From Amorphochlora amoebiformis (Eukaryota > Cercozoa > Chlorarachniophyceae): a stretch of DNA of 64,000 nucleotides. The stretch lies in the NCBI GenBank assembly GCA_054601695.1, contig BAAHQB010000066.1, forward strand, positions 682,001 to 746,000, in the 5' to 3' direction. Under the pieces are notes generated by a model. The model was given only the letters and a program-made list of their open reading frames with translations, ran no database searches and was not told where the DNA came from. Below are positions 1-60,718 of this stretch, piece by piece; position 1 is the stretch's first letter, and every line of letters starts with the position of its first letter. A program made the position numbers and the translations under genes.

Positions 1-19
1 AAAATAATATATATATATA

Positions 20-62
<43 letters not shown>

Positions 63-76
63 ATACACACATACAC

Positions 77-120
<44 letters not shown>

Positions 121-209
121 TACATACTCATTCAATTCATCATTCAATTCATATGTACATATATATATATATATAACAATATATATATATATATATAATA
201 TATATAATA

Positions 210-249
<40 letters not shown>

Positions 250-338
250 GGGTATGTATACATAATAAAGTATATCTTCTCTCGTCGAAGGGAGAACGAG
301 CGAAAATTTAGACGAAAATATTAATTTTTTGCGCTCAC

Positions 339-735
339 TTCTGTGGAAAACATCCGGCTCTGTAGCTGTCACGTCCTCAACCCTTGGATATATGTAGGAA
401 TAGGTATACATATCTTTTGTATTATATGTGAATTATTGTGTACATAGAACTGCATATCTATTTTTTAATACGTGAGTTTATGTGGATATACTAGCGTTAC
501 AATTACAAGTTAACGTTTGTAATATAACACACACGTACACAAATCTTTATATATAACCCTTGGATATATGTAGGAATAGGTATACATATCTTTTGTATTA
601 TATGTGAATTATTGTGTACATAGAACTGCATATCTATTTTTTAATACGTGAGTTTATGTGGATATACTAGCGTTACAATTACAAGTTAACGTTTGTAATA
701 TAACACACACGTACACAAATCTTTATATATATATG

Positions 736-809
<74 letters not shown>

Positions 810-836
810 TTATGATATGTGTACACACACGCACAT

Positions 837-890
<54 letters not shown>

Positions 891-1133
891 ATATATACAC
901 TGCATTAATATATAGTATGTGCATGTATTACTGTTTAAAAACGTGTTGGGGGTCGAGAAGGCGAGGGTCAATCTTCTTAGGAGCAAGGAATCCCTACCAA
1001 GTAGAGACATAAACATATACATAGATGTAATACATATATATATATATGTATATGTATATATATATTATATATATATATGTGTATATATATATATATATAA
1101 TATGTGTATATGTTTGTACGTATATGTATATGT

Positions 1134-1175
<42 letters not shown>

Positions 1176-1188
1176 AATATAGAATATA

Positions 1189-1228
<40 letters not shown>

Positions 1229-1359
1229 CTATTGTGTCAGTGTTGTTATATATGAATATATGTGAATATATATACCTCACATACGGCGAAGATTTCCGCA
1301 GAGGCGTTACGAGATGACGCCGGTTTGGTAATCGTAACACTTCGGAAGAACTATATGTA

Positions 1360-1430
<71 letters not shown>

Positions 1431-1551
1431 ATATATATATATATATATATATATATTTTGGAATATATATATATATATATATATTATGGAATATATATAT
1501 ATATTAATATATATACATATATATATATATATATATTATATTATATTATAC

Positions 1552-1601
<50 letters not shown>

Positions 1602-1675
1602 TAACCTTATTCAAAACCCACACCAATGCATTATAGTCTTGCGATCGGAAGATCTTGGTAGCAAAGGTACCCTAG

Positions 1676-1711
<36 letters not shown>

Positions 1712-1905
1712 GTTTGTAAATTTATAATTCAATACTGTCCACAATGATTTCATATGACATGGATAGATCCCAATTTGAGTCCAGAAACAGTGATAAGGGT
1801 GTAGTACATGCTTACTGTTGGTACATACTCTCACAGACCACATGTATTCTTGAATGAGTTCAAGCATATCCAGACATATAATGTACGTAGATATATTATA
1901 ATATA

Positions 1906-1950
<45 letters not shown>

Positions 1951-2567
1951 ATGTATGTATATATTTTTATATTCCTACAATATACACATATACTACATAT
2001 GCGTATATATGTGTACATGTGTATCATACCTAATACACATACATATGTACGTATGATATATCTGTGTACATATGTACAAAGACACAAATTACATATTATA
2101 TTTAAGTACAAGACGCATATTACATATTATATTTAAGTGAGGATAGATTACATTACCCCTGGTCTTGAGAACTCAATAGCGAGTTTAAGGTATATATAGA
2201 TGAGGTTGGTGAGTTTAAGTTAGATATATAGATGGGGTTGGCGAGTTTAAGGTATATACAAATGAGGTTGGTGAGTATATATATAGACAGGGTTGGCGAG
2301 TTTAATGCATATATAGATGAGGTTGGTGAGTTTAAGGTATATACAGAAGAGGTTAGAATTCATTACCCCAGGTCTTAAGAACTCGGTAGCGAGCTTAAGG
2401 GAGTGAAGGACAAGTTCGGATTGTCCGTAAGCATCTTTTGCCTGTGTATACATCACATAGATACATTGAATACGTACACGTTCGTATATCATTTACATAC
2501 ACACACACACACATATTCACATATATATATATATGTGTGTGTATATAACATGTATATATATATATAT

Positions 2568-2629
<62 letters not shown>

Positions 2630-3000
2630 CACACATCCACACACACATATGCATACACATGCACAATTACAAACTCTCTCACAGACATTCACATGAAATT
2701 ACCCAAGTGGAACCTCCAACATTTGGAGCTCCGTCATGTACTACAACATCGAAGTCCCATCCGTGAGCCTCTCGTCTATATTCCCCCCCCCCAACAACAT
2801 AATCGACATAGAAGGAAATAGATAGTGAAAGGTGAGAAAAACACTTTTGAGTGTGGAGGGAAGAAAATGTGTTATTTTCGTGTTTGTGAATGTGAATGTT
2901 GTTTGCGTGTGTTTGTGTGGTTAGATTGTGAGTATACATCTGCTTAAGATATGTTAGAAAAACAGATATAATTTGTGGATATATAATTTAATAATCTAAG

Positions 3001-3062
<62 letters not shown>

Positions 3063-3072
3063 TTTACGTATC

Positions 3073-3108
<36 letters not shown>

Positions 3109-3312
3109 CTTATTAATAAAACATATTGTGCATATTACACATTAGGCTTGTGATTGTGGTTTGAGAGTATGCATATTTGTGATTACTTCATGGCCGTTGT
3201 GCACTGATATATTAGGTCTGTGATTGTGCATATTTGTGTTTACTTGATGGCCGTTCTGCACTGTTGGGTCGTGATGTCGTGCTTTAGGCATACCACACCT
3301 GTCATGCACATG

Positions 3313-3345
<33 letters not shown>

Positions 3346-3486
3346 GTAATATTTATATATGTATGCATATGTATATTGTCAGAAAACATATATTTTTATA
3401 GATATAATATATATATATATATGTACATATATATATATATATATATGGATATATATAATAAAATCATATTTAATCGGCGTATATTT

Positions 3487-3552
<66 letters not shown>

Positions 3553-3922
3553 CGAACCCACCTCGAATTGGACGGATCGGCAAGATATCAATACCTACAA
3601 CCAGAATCAAAACGTCAAACCAAACATACTCAAAGCTATTTACACTCTCTCTATTTCTCTAGTGTATGCATTAAGTTGTATTAATACATATAAATATATA
3701 AATGTATGTATATATACATACATGTAAGTGTATATATATATGTATGTGTGTATGTGTGTATATATGTATGTATTATGTGTGTGTGTATATGTGTGTGCAT
3801 GCATGTATTATAGTACACAAAATAAATGTAATGATGATATGCACATAAATACAACACACATGCATGTACATGTATGTATGTATATTATATGTATACATGT
3901 GTGTATATATATATATATATGT

Positions 3923-3986
<64 letters not shown>

Positions 3987-4089
3987 ATATATATATATAT
4001 ATATACATATATTATATATATAAAGAATAGAAATACCGATAATAAGCGATGCCGCGGGCATGAATTTCTGCGCGACTTGTAGCCTAAGT

Positions 4090-4163
<74 letters not shown>

Positions 4164-4170
4164 ATAAATA

Positions 4171-4218
<48 letters not shown>

Positions 4219-4240
4219 CAATATTTGTATAAATATAATA

Positions 4241-4315
<75 letters not shown>

Positions 4316-4673
4316 TACATACATATATATATATATATATATATCATACGCACATATATTTCAGTCTATAGGGATAGTGCTGGGCGAGATTTAGAGATAG
4401 GGCGGGGGGATAGGAATGGATTTAGGGTCGCGGCTAGGGTTGTGATTGGGGTTAGGGTTTAAATACTGTCAGAGCTAGGGTTAGATTAAAGTTTGGGTGA
4501 GGTCATGGTTAGGATAAGAGTCACCATCCTCCTGGAGCAGCACAGAGATCGAGGAGGGATTTTGCTTTTGATAAGAAATCGAATCTGAATATGAGAGAGT
4601 ATTTAGAATCAGGGAGGGAAGGAGGAAAATAGTTATATATATATGTATATATATATATATATATATGTATATG

Positions 4674-4736
<63 letters not shown>

Positions 4737-4747
4737 ATAAATTAAAT

Positions 4748-4812
<65 letters not shown>

Positions 4813-5188
4813 GATATATATATATAATATGTATATATAGTATAAATATATATATATAATATAATATAATATAATATAATATATATACTGTTATGCATGA
4901 GACAAGCGGAAAGGGAGAGAGAAGAGAGAAAATGAGAGACAGGCGAGCTAGAGAGGGATAGGGAGAGGGAGAGAGGGATAGGAGAGAAGAAGAGCGGAAA
5001 GAGCGATCATATATATATATATATATATATATATCACATCATATGGATTACGATCACATGCCGTTAAGAAAAACTTAGGAATACAACGTGTACACATACA
5101 TAAACACGTACACCCACCACCTGTACATGTACCAATAATAATTCCCCGAATTTTTATTGACCTGGGTAAGCCACAGATACGCGTGCAC

Positions 5189-5220
<32 letters not shown>

Positions 5221-5355
5221 ATATATACATACATATCGATGCTTAATTCATTACTTTTTGTTGATCTGGATAAGCTTAAACGCAGCACGAGACCGATACC
5301 CCTGCTCTTTCGCCAGTGCATAATATTTATCATGACGAGTTTTTTTCCACGACAT
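339..5355 (-). CDS. SPB1: SPB1/FTSJ3-type rRNA 2'-O-ribose methyltransferase, 5' part (11 exons; 3' end off the left edge)
   Basis: Exons on the minus strand, all phase-consistent: 5355-5255, 4584-4525, 4083-4037, 3594-3562, 3298-3244, 2775-2703, 2441-2367, 1671-1606, 1350-1276, 993-932, 382-339. The start ATG at 5355 begins [20 protein letters not shown], the typical Spb1 N-terminus. The joined 230 residues cover the whole FtsJ (RrmJ) methyltransferase domain. Seen: SAM-binding DLCAAPGGW (residues 46-54), [11 protein letters not shown] (109-119), EFLRPGGTF and SAEIFAVC. The catalytic K-D-K-E tetrad can be assigned to K27, D113, K154 and E189. After the domain, [12 protein letters not shown] (198-209) is the Spb1 signature following the fold. 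Spb1 proteins methylate pre-rRNA in the nucleolus during 60S assembly and are usually about 800 residues, so the Spb1 C-terminal domain should lie left of position 1. Introns are (TA)n-rich. The SPB1-versus-bacterial-type FtsJ choice rests on the N-terminus and the post-domain motif. Confidence 0.95.
379..730. repeat. 176-bp tandem duplication, two near-identical copies
   Basis: Copy 1 is 379-554 and copy 2 runs from 555 to about 730. The unit starts with aacccttggatatatgtagg and ends with ctttatatata. It carries the 3' splice site (ccaag) of the SPB1 exon at 382-339 and the intron sequence upstream of it, so that acceptor is present twice. The copies are almost identical, which implies a recent event. 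Confidence 0.95.
2146..2405. repeat. Degenerate minisatellite derived from an SPB1 exon edge
   Basis: About six units of 30-45 bp built on gagtttaaggtatatataga alternate with gaggttggtgag / ggggttggcgag. The left end (2150-2196, tacccctggtcttgag) is a diverged copy of the 3' end of the SPB1 exon at 2441-2367 together with its GTAATG donor. The array therefore probably arose by repeated copying of exon edge plus intron start. Confidence 0.8.
3160..3215 (-). pseudogene. Truncated copy of SPB1 exon 3298-3244 (3' edge and following intron)
   Basis: The block around gcatatttgtgattacttcatggccgttgtgcactg repeats, with a few mismatches, the segment gcatatttgtgtttacttgatggccgttctgcactg at 3228-3265. 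The second segment contains the last codons and the GTAAAC donor of the SPB1 exon. The copy lies downstream in gene orientation, lacks the exon's 5' part and would not encode the domain. It is a decayed partial exon duplication. Confidence 0.75.
4380..4520. repeat. Degenerate TTAGGG-like stretch in an SPB1 intron
   Basis: This G-rich sequence contains several gggttaggg, gctagggttag and ggttaggataag words, the top-strand counterpart of the CCCTAA arrays seen in the NUP205 introns. It lies in the intron between exons 4584-4525 and 4083-4037 and is too diverged to count exact units. Confidence 0.5.
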
Positions 5356-5937
5356 CTGAGCCTAAAATTTGCCTGGGTGAAGCATAAAATTGACAAAATC
5401 AAACAAAGACACGCGAAATGTCACCAAAACCTGCCCCCCCCCAGCTTTCACACTGTTAATATCATCTTTTCAATCGATGGAATTGCCCGTCACCCTTCAG
5501 CCCGAAATATAGGCCAATCCCCACCCTTTCCCGCCAAAAAACCTCAACTTTTGAGCGTAAACTAGCCTTTAGTAATGGATTCAGGTATTTTCTTTCGAAT
5601 ATAACCCTCTGATATCCGTATCCTCGCCCCCTTTCCTACCCGCCGACCTGTTGTCGTCAACCACGGCGATAATGATCGGTATTAATATATCGGAGAGTAG
5701 ATATCCTACATATTATATTACAGATATCAGACTCCGACGTCCGTCACTCTGAGTGACTAATCCCGGCAATTAGAGGGTCTCACTGGTGTCATCCCGAATG
5801 ACATACCCTTGAGAAGCTGGATACCCACGACGGTTGGAGCCTTTTTCTTTTACAGTCATGACGACGACTCTCTACCTACCCCCTGCAAATCTTATCGGAG
5901 AAATTCATAAATCATCCAATTGCAAGAAGCCAGAACT
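5356..5937. promoter_or_regulatory. Head-to-head intergenic region SPB1 / USP
   Basis: This 582-bp unique sequence separates the divergent start codons of SPB1 (minus, 5355) and the universal stress protein (plus, 5938). It is not (TA)n-dominated, unlike the introns. Seen: a CCAAT-containing word (ggccaatcc, about 5511) and a perfect 7+7 inverted repeat gtcactc-t-gagtgac near 5742. No TATA box can be assigned. A bidirectional promoter is inferred from position only. Confidence 0.55.
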
Positions 5938-8191
<2,254 letters not shown>

Positions 8192-9205
8192 AGTATTGAG
8201 GCGAACCGTAACCGGCGATCCAACGAACGAATTTGGACGGTTTCAACCCAATTATTATTAATATTGAATGGTTCTCGATGCCAGATACTACCTGTATATC
8301 TATATGATAGTCAACGTCATTATGGCTAAGTACAGAAAATACTAAAGCGTTCACAAGCGAGCATCCAAATGACTTATAGTATTCTAGGTATTAATGTGTT
8401 GACTCATTAATTTACCATCAATAATATTACACGTGACCACTCACAATGGCTATAGAATATTATTCTAGACCACGATTAATAAATTTCTAGTTGGAGAAAT
8501 TTAGAGTATCTAGCGCTGGGGACTCGCTTCATATGATCTTGTCTAGCTTGTTGTCATGTACGTTTACATGTACATATCGGATAATCTAGACTTGTGTTCT
8601 GGATGGTCACGGTTCTTGATGTTTCACACTGGCAAAAACTAGAAAAACTGTGTATATGCTAGGTATGATATATATCGCGATATATATATATATATCGATC
8701 GATTACGAATACTTCTAGACTTGGGCATTGGTTTTCTCTAAATTCATAAAGAATATAGAAACAATACTGCTGCAGTGTAGATAGAGTCTTATTATTGATA
8801 TCGTTGTATCACTAGTCTGGGATTTTAAGGATTATTAATGCAACTTGCTAGTGTTCAATTTAAGGGGCTTATAACTGGAGTATAATTCTATCAGTGCCCT
8901 GTAGTACTAATTTTTCGCTTTAATGTACACGCCACGTATTTCCTCACTTCAAACGCTAGCTGCATACAAGGTCACGCACCCCGTCGTAGTGAAGGTGCAT
9001 AAAATTAGACGAGCACAAGAGCGCATCTGCATCGGAACCCGTGGAACATGACCCATCAACTGGTGGCTGGAGCCTGAAATATTTTAGTAGAGAGATGTGT
9101 GGTAACGTGTAAAAGGTACAATAGTTACGTGGATGAATAAGCAATACATATATTATTTAAACATATACATAGATACTGCAAATAAAACTACATATATACG
9201 TATTT

Positions 9206-9254
<49 letters not shown>

Positions 9255-9655
9255 TTGCAGTACATAATTGCATGCAAATGATCGCATGAACATAGTTGTA
9301 TGCACATTTTTTAGCTATATTATACCCCATCTCCACATAGTGACTACAGTCAATCTTAGCCTCTTGATTCCCACAGTTCTCCCCCTAATAATATTCATTC
9401 ATCTCAAACTTCACATATCTTCCTAACGGTCACAAACCTTCGACATAATTCAGAGTTATATGTCAGGGTAACTTATTGCTAGTAAGGATCACGAAAGCTT
9501 GCACTCAGAGGACATATCACTCAAAGCAACATATCACTCAAAGTCACATGTCACTCAAAGTAACATGTCACTCAAAGTAAAATTTCACTCAAAGTCACAT
9601 GTCACTCAAAGTGACTTGTTTTTCGGACTTTTCAGCAAGAAGTACGGCTAAGAGG
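8192..9655. other. Intergenic region between convergent USP and receptor genes
   Basis: Mostly unique, moderately AT-rich sequence with no long ORF. It holds a short (TA)n at 9210-9250 and the 17-bp minisatellite at 9512-9614. The segment 9075-8962 on the minus strand has an acceptor (atttcag) followed by about 38 open codons to TAG. It could be an alternative last exon of the receptor gene, but its phase does not fit the preceding exon, so I do not annotate it as coding. Confidence 0.5.
9512..9614. repeat. 17-bp minisatellite, six units
   Basis: Six tandem units of acatatcactcaaagca / acatgtcactcaaagta lie just downstream (in gene orientation) of the receptor stop codon. The last unit completes gtcactcaaagtgac, a 6+6 inverted repeat resembling the one in the SPB1/USP spacer. 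There are no spacers between units, so it is not CRISPR-like. Confidence 0.9.
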
Positions 9656-13502
<3,847 letters not shown>

Positions 13503-13736
13503 TACTGTCACGCTGAATGACAGCTGAAAAATTGTGTCGCCGAATAATATCGCACGTGCACACGTGTAGCCGAATTTCAACAGCACACGCGTTGTGACAC
13601 CGTGAGGTGTTAACTATAATCCCGGGGATCCCGGTTATTTGTTCGACCAGCGAAGCGAGTAATAATTAATTAATATAAAAATTACCAAAAAGTCGGCAAA
13701 TCAGGCGTGAACCCCGCCGTTCCTGGGTGCTGGAAG
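13503..13736. promoter_or_regulatory. Head-to-head intergenic region receptor gene / NUP205
   Basis: Only 234 bp separate the receptor ATG (minus, 13502) and the NUP205 ATG (plus, 13737). The spacer is unique sequence with an AT-rich patch (taataattaattaatataaa) at about 13662-13681. A shared bidirectional promoter is inferred from geometry. Confidence 0.5.
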
Positions 13737-56118
<42,382 letters not shown>

Positions 56119-56308
56119 GATTTACTACTAGCGGCCAAACTCTTGACAGCGGCAATGTTCCAGTCGCTAGTCAAGTTTTCAAGTTTTCAATGGATGAATT
56201 GCAGCTGAGTTAACTCTCATTGGTCTAGCTGGTCTGGCTAGACTTGTCGTGTAATGTAATTGTTAGTTATGTATATTTAGTAATATCGTGCTAGTATTCA
56301 TGATAATA

Positions 56309-56365
<57 letters not shown>

Positions 56366-56429
56366 CTAGATTAATGTTAATATTATTTTATATATAAAAT
56401 ATATAAAAATATAAAATATATATATATAC

Positions 56430-56516
<87 letters not shown>

Positions 56517-56746
56517 GTATATATATAAATATATACATCATGATATCATTGATTACGTGTAGAGTATATATATATATATATATGCGTACGGTACATAGAA
56601 TTAATATAATCTAGATATTTCTAGTATTTACGGAGTATTCATCGGGTTTGTAATTATGTATCTAACCAGGGGCTTATTATCATGTATCTAACCAGTAGTA
56701 TATAAATTAGAGTATAATTATGACATATAAAAATATATATATACAA
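56119..56746. other. NUP205 3' flank up to the transposon
   Basis: Unique sequence to about 56300 (3'-UTR and terminator expected), then (TA)n and AT-rich DNA. No gene seen. Confidence 0.5.
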
Positions 56747-56768
56747 TAGACCTTGTTAAGTAGCGATG
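56747..56768 (+). repeat. Left terminal inverted repeat of the Harbinger element
   Basis: 22 bp, perfect partner of 61224-61245. The core is ccttgttaagtagcgatg. Confidence 0.97.
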
Positions 56769-57182
56769 TCAACCAATTTTCTCAGCTTACATGATAAGTC
56801 AAAAGCGGTCATCGACCGTTAATACTAGAATACTTAGTTACTTTTGAAGACTCAAGTTGTAATTTATACTATGATCATAGTAATTATTATAGTAGTATTA
56901 AATAATGCCATAGGCTAGAAATTCATCATCTATATCATTGATAATTATCTAGATTATTAATTTCTGGTAATAATTTATTATAAGTAGTATTCAGCAAGTT
57001 AATTATTATTATTAAACTTTAATCTTAGTAGTTAATTATTACTTTAATCTTAGTAGCTATAGTAAATAATTATTAGTATTCAGGCTAATAAATTATGTCA
57101 GAATCAGACACAAATATTATTTGACATTAGTCACTCTATGATTATTAAATTTAATACTGTCAGTCTTAGTAATTATTACTAA

Positions 57183-57223
<41 letters not shown>

Positions 57224-57259
57224 TATTTTTATTATTATTAATATATATATATATATATA

Positions 57260-57304
<45 letters not shown>

Positions 57305-57477
57305 ATATAATATTATTACATGTACATATATATTTAAATATATAGAGATATTTTTTTTTTCATATTTATAATATCATAAATAATATGTAATAATATATAA
57401 TTCAAATAATCAAAAAAGATGTGCAGTTTAATAAATGAGATATAATTTTATTGTGTGTGTTTTCATACATGCATATA

Positions 57478-58818
57478 TTAAGTCTTGCGCCTATTTCGTC
57501 GGGCCTTCCTGCGCATTAACCGATCCACTTTCTCACCATGAAGGCTAGCAGCACGCATACCCAAAAGAGCTCCCACCTTGGCCATGCGAGGAGCCCTGCC
57601 TCTGGTAGCTTTAATCCTATCTTCAGAGATCCCATAATCAGTTTCTACCGCCGTGTCGTTCGCAATTTCTCGCCCCGAGGAACCTGAGTCAGTGTCCGAT
57701 GATAGTGGATCTCCGGGTTGGATGTAAGAGTTACAGGAGGCGTCGGCTTCATCAGCGTCGTCACCAGAACCTGAACCAATTTTGATTTCACCGCGAGGCA
57801 TGCGAGCAATCCTTGCAGCCTTACGTCTTCGCCCGAGTCTTGGTTGATTCTTGCGTTCTCGGGGTCGTCTTCGCGTTCGTTTTGCCTCGGGTACAATAGC
57901 TGGAACACCGTGGAGTTCAGCAGCTCTCCAATTGGCTGCAGCAAGCTCTTCGTGCTCTTTCTTGGATAGGCCCAATCTTCGAATTGGCCGGAACTTCTGC
58001 TTGATTTGGATGAGTTGGAAAACGAAACGAGCGACTATAGAATGTCGTTCCCTATTATGACGCCACCTCGTCATACACGCAAACTGTTTTACGCGAGCGA
58101 AGACGTTCTCGACGATCGAACGGTAATTACCGAAAGCATCGTTTTCACGAATTTGTTGCTCAGTGAGCTCACCGTCTCTTGGTTTGCGATGAGGACATTT
58201 GTACATTGGATCTCTCCTGCAGAGATAAGCGCCATCAGCCCCCACACGCTCGAAGAACTGCAACCCTTCCACCAGTCCCTCTCTTCGGTTAATGTTTAGG
58301 TCCGAAATGCTCCCCGCAGGATGTCCAGACGATAGCCAGCACACATCCCCAGTGTTGGCAGCAACGGCGATCGCATACCTCATGGCGAATTTCCGCCTCT
58401 TGTAAGTGTAGTGTTTCTTCGCTTCCGCACTATCACTTGGACGATTTATCATGAAATCTGATGAATCAGTGTGCATACTGCAGTAAGCATCCGGTCCGTC
58501 CATGAAGATGGCAGATTTCAGCCGGTTCTCGAACTTGATCTCGTCCATGAAAGCCTCTACAATACTGAGAGTCCTCCACACCTTCTCAGAGTGCTTTTGT
58601 CGACACATCTTCCAGATCGTACCGCCGTAGTGCCCTTCTGGATACTTCCAAGCGAAGTGCAGTGCCATCAAGAAATCGAGACAGGAAACACCAGTCCTTT
58701 GACCACAATATTTGTCGACTGCATAGCAGCACTCTTGGAGGCTGAGACCAAGATTGCTGTTGAAGGCGCTCTCGTTGAAGCGGTTGAAGTAATGGGAATA
58801 TATCCTTTGATTTTTCAT
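57478..58818 (-). CDS. PIF/Harbinger transposase (DDE_Tnp_4 / HARBI1-like), 446 aa
   Basis: A single uninterrupted frame, ATG at 58818 and TAA at 57478. The RNase-H-like DDE core is visible: D107 in AIFMDGPDAYC, the conserved GSISD at 169-173, D195 in VGADGAYLC and E237 in SIVENVFARVKQF, which is the classic [R/K].xVEnxFgrxK helix of DDE_Tnp_4. YTYKRRKFAMRYAIAVAANTG (137-157) corresponds to the nRKg..sln.q.v block. The C-terminal 160 residues are Arg/Lys-rich (nuclear localisation likely) and acidic in part. It catalyses excision and reinsertion at the inverted ends. No frame damage is seen; the gene could be functional. Unlike the host genes it has no intron and no (TA)n. Confidence 0.96.
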   Translation of the reverse strand: MKNQRIYSHYFNRFNESAFNSNLGLSLQECCYAVDKYCGQRTGVSCLDFLMALHFAWKYPEGHYGGTIWKMCRQKHSEKVWRTLSIVEAFMDEIKFENRLKSAIFMDGPDAYCSMHTDSSDFMINRPSDSAEAKKHYTYKRRKFAMRYAIAVAANTGDVCWLSSGHPAGSISDLNINRREGLVEGLQFFERVGADGAYLCRRDPMYKCPHRKPRDGELTEQQIRENDAFGNYRSIVENVFARVKQFACMTRWRHNRERHSIVARFVFQLIQIKQKFRPIRRLGLSKKEHEELAAANWRAAELHGVPAIVPEAKRTRRRPRERKNQPRLGRRRKAARIARMPRGEIKIGSGSGDDADEADASCNSYIQPGDPLSSDTDSGSSGREIANDTAVETDYGISEDRIKATRGRAPRMAKVGALLGMRAASLHGEKVDRLMRRKARRNRRKT

Positions 58819-58868
58819 CCTGAAAAAAAATTCATTTATCTGAATTTTATCATCGAAAATTCATCCGC

Positions 58869-58913
58869 GAATAATCGGCAACTCATCTGCCAATCATCTG
58901 CAAATAATCGGAT
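58869..58913. repeat. 11-bp repeats, four units, upstream of the transposase
   Basis: aataatcggca / actcatctgcc / aatcatctgca / aataatcgg in tandem: diverged versions of the 11-mer at 59069-59131. Both clusters lie in the divergent promoter region and may be binding sites for an element-encoded protein. Confidence 0.8.
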
Positions 58914-59068
58914 GAAAAACGCTTAATTACCGTTTTCATGGAGGGGACAGGAGCTAGAAACTCCGGACTTTCACAGGCCCCATCAGCTGGCGCTCGGGCC
59001 TTCATATCTGGCGTCTGTGGGTTCCGAATGTTTGTTGGTTTAGGTAAATATACTTGAATCCGACGACT

Positions 59069-59131
59069 GAATAATCGGCAAATCATCGGCAAATCATCGG
59101 CAAATCATCGGCAAATCATCGGCAAATAATC
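59069..59131. repeat. 11-bp tandem repeat AAATCATCGGC, five to six units
   Basis: gaataatcggc followed by four perfect aaatcatcggc units and aaataatcc, between the two divergent transposon ORFs. Perfect 11-bp phasing (about one helical turn) suggests cooperative protein binding on one DNA face. Confidence 0.9.
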
Positions 59132-59241
59132 CTGGTAATAATACCTTAATTTCTACACCCGAAAAGATAGAAACATTTCCAAACGCCTCTTTTGAATACA
59201 AACCTCAAACCGCCAAACGTCACCAACTAAGCCTGGGAAAC

Positions 59242-60124
59242 ATGCCTTCAAAAGTTGCAGAGAAGAAGAAGACACGCGGTCTGTCTAGTAGTGTCTACCG
59301 TTCAGAAGAATATTGTAATAAATGCGATTAAAACCGTCCCTGAGCAGGCCAAAGCCCACATGTGGAAACACATATGGGAAACCATGATCCTGCCAGCGTT
59401 TCCAAACGTGACTCTCACGATGGTGAAGAACTTTGGGTCATCATATCGCAAGCGAAATGCTGATGACAATGATGATGGTCGACTAGGAAAGCAGCCGCGT
59501 AAGGAAAAAAGTCTTATGGACGTACCAGATGCGGATAGCTACCCGGAGCCGGCGCCGGCTGCGGCTGCGAGTAAACCGTCTGCAGCTGAGCTTTCAGAAG
59601 AGGAACTTCTCAAGCTTGCCAATGAGAAGAAACTGCAACACATCAAAGATATTTCTGCACAAGCGTTTGAACCCCCCTTCTACCTACACTGCAGCTCCGA
59701 ACTCGCTGGTGCTACCGTCGACGGGTTGTTTATATTCTTCAATAAGGGCAATAACAACACTTCTATGAAGCTAACGGTAAAAAACGCCATTCGCATGGTT
59801 CACGTGAGGAAGATCATCTCACCTCCTGTTGCGGATATGCTAAGGAAGCTCCCTCCAAGTATTTTAGCTCAAGCCAAGTCAGGGTTCGTGAAACTAAAAG
59901 AGAAGCCCTTGCCCCCCATTGAGGTGGAATTTTCAGTTCCAATTCCAGAAGAATACTCACCGCTAGAGTACACGCTTTTTAAGCTCGACAAGTTCGTTGG
60001 CTTCTGGTTCAAGAAGATTAAAGAGAAGGAAGAGACGGTCGGGGATGACTCCGACTCAAACGCAGAAGAGTTCGCAGCTGTCGGTCGCTACAAGAAGAAA
60101 ACGGCTGCGTTACTTCAGTTATAA
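59242..60124 (+). CDS. Second Harbinger-element protein (probable accessory DNA-binding protein), start region uncertain
   Basis: A long frame from about 59300 to TAA at 60122-60124 gives about 270 residues. It begins with a helix-rich stretch (NAIKTVPEQAKAHMWKHIW) that could be a Myb/trihelix-like DNA-binding unit, then an acidic/Lys-rich linker and an alpha/beta region (EPPFYLHCSSELAGATVDGL) I do not recognise. The first ATG (59242, MPSKVAEKKKTRGL) is one frame off. Either a 55-nt GT-AG intron (59293-59347) joins it to AKAHMWKHIW, or a 1-nt frameshift has occurred. In PIF/Harbinger elements the second gene usually encodes a Myb-like protein needed with the transposase; that role is inferred here from position only. 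Confidence 0.65.
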
Positions 60125-60189
60125 TAAACATAAATTGTGTTAAGTTTGCGGGTGTACATGTGTTCAAAGTTGCTAATGTTTACCTACAT

Positions 60190-60304
60190 TAAAATATTTC
60201 TTTTACATTAACTTCAATATATACATATAAATGCATAATGTATATACATGTACATATATATGTATGTATATATATATGTGTATGTAATAATAATTATATA
60301 TATA

Positions 60305-60365
<61 letters not shown>

Positions 60366-60371
60366 TATATA

Positions 60372-60414
<43 letters not shown>

Positions 60415-60586
60415 GTACATATGTATATAATTAAATATGTTATAATATTATTTAGGTTGTATAATAAATTATATTAAACAAATACAATACTGTGTACATC
60501 ATATACTATGATATATATATATTATATATATAATAATATATATCTAGTTATATATATTTATATATATTATATTATATATAATAATA

Positions 60587-60617
<31 letters not shown>

Positions 60618-60676
60618 TATATATATTATTATATTTAATATGATAATATTAAATATATATATTATAAATATCTAGA

Positions 60677-60718
<42 letters not shown>

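Noticed and set aside
1700-1880. Minus-strand frame [15 protein letters not shown] as an SPB1 exon
   Set aside because: No acceptor, and SPB1 exons 2441-2367 and 1671-1606 join directly with the conserved LRPG/GTF motif.
8962-9075. Open minus-strand stretch ending in TAG, possible last exon of the receptor gene
   Set aside because: An acceptor exists but the phase does not match the preceding exon; kept only as a note.
9512-9614. CRISPR-like short repeats
   Set aside because: Tandem 17-mers without spacers.
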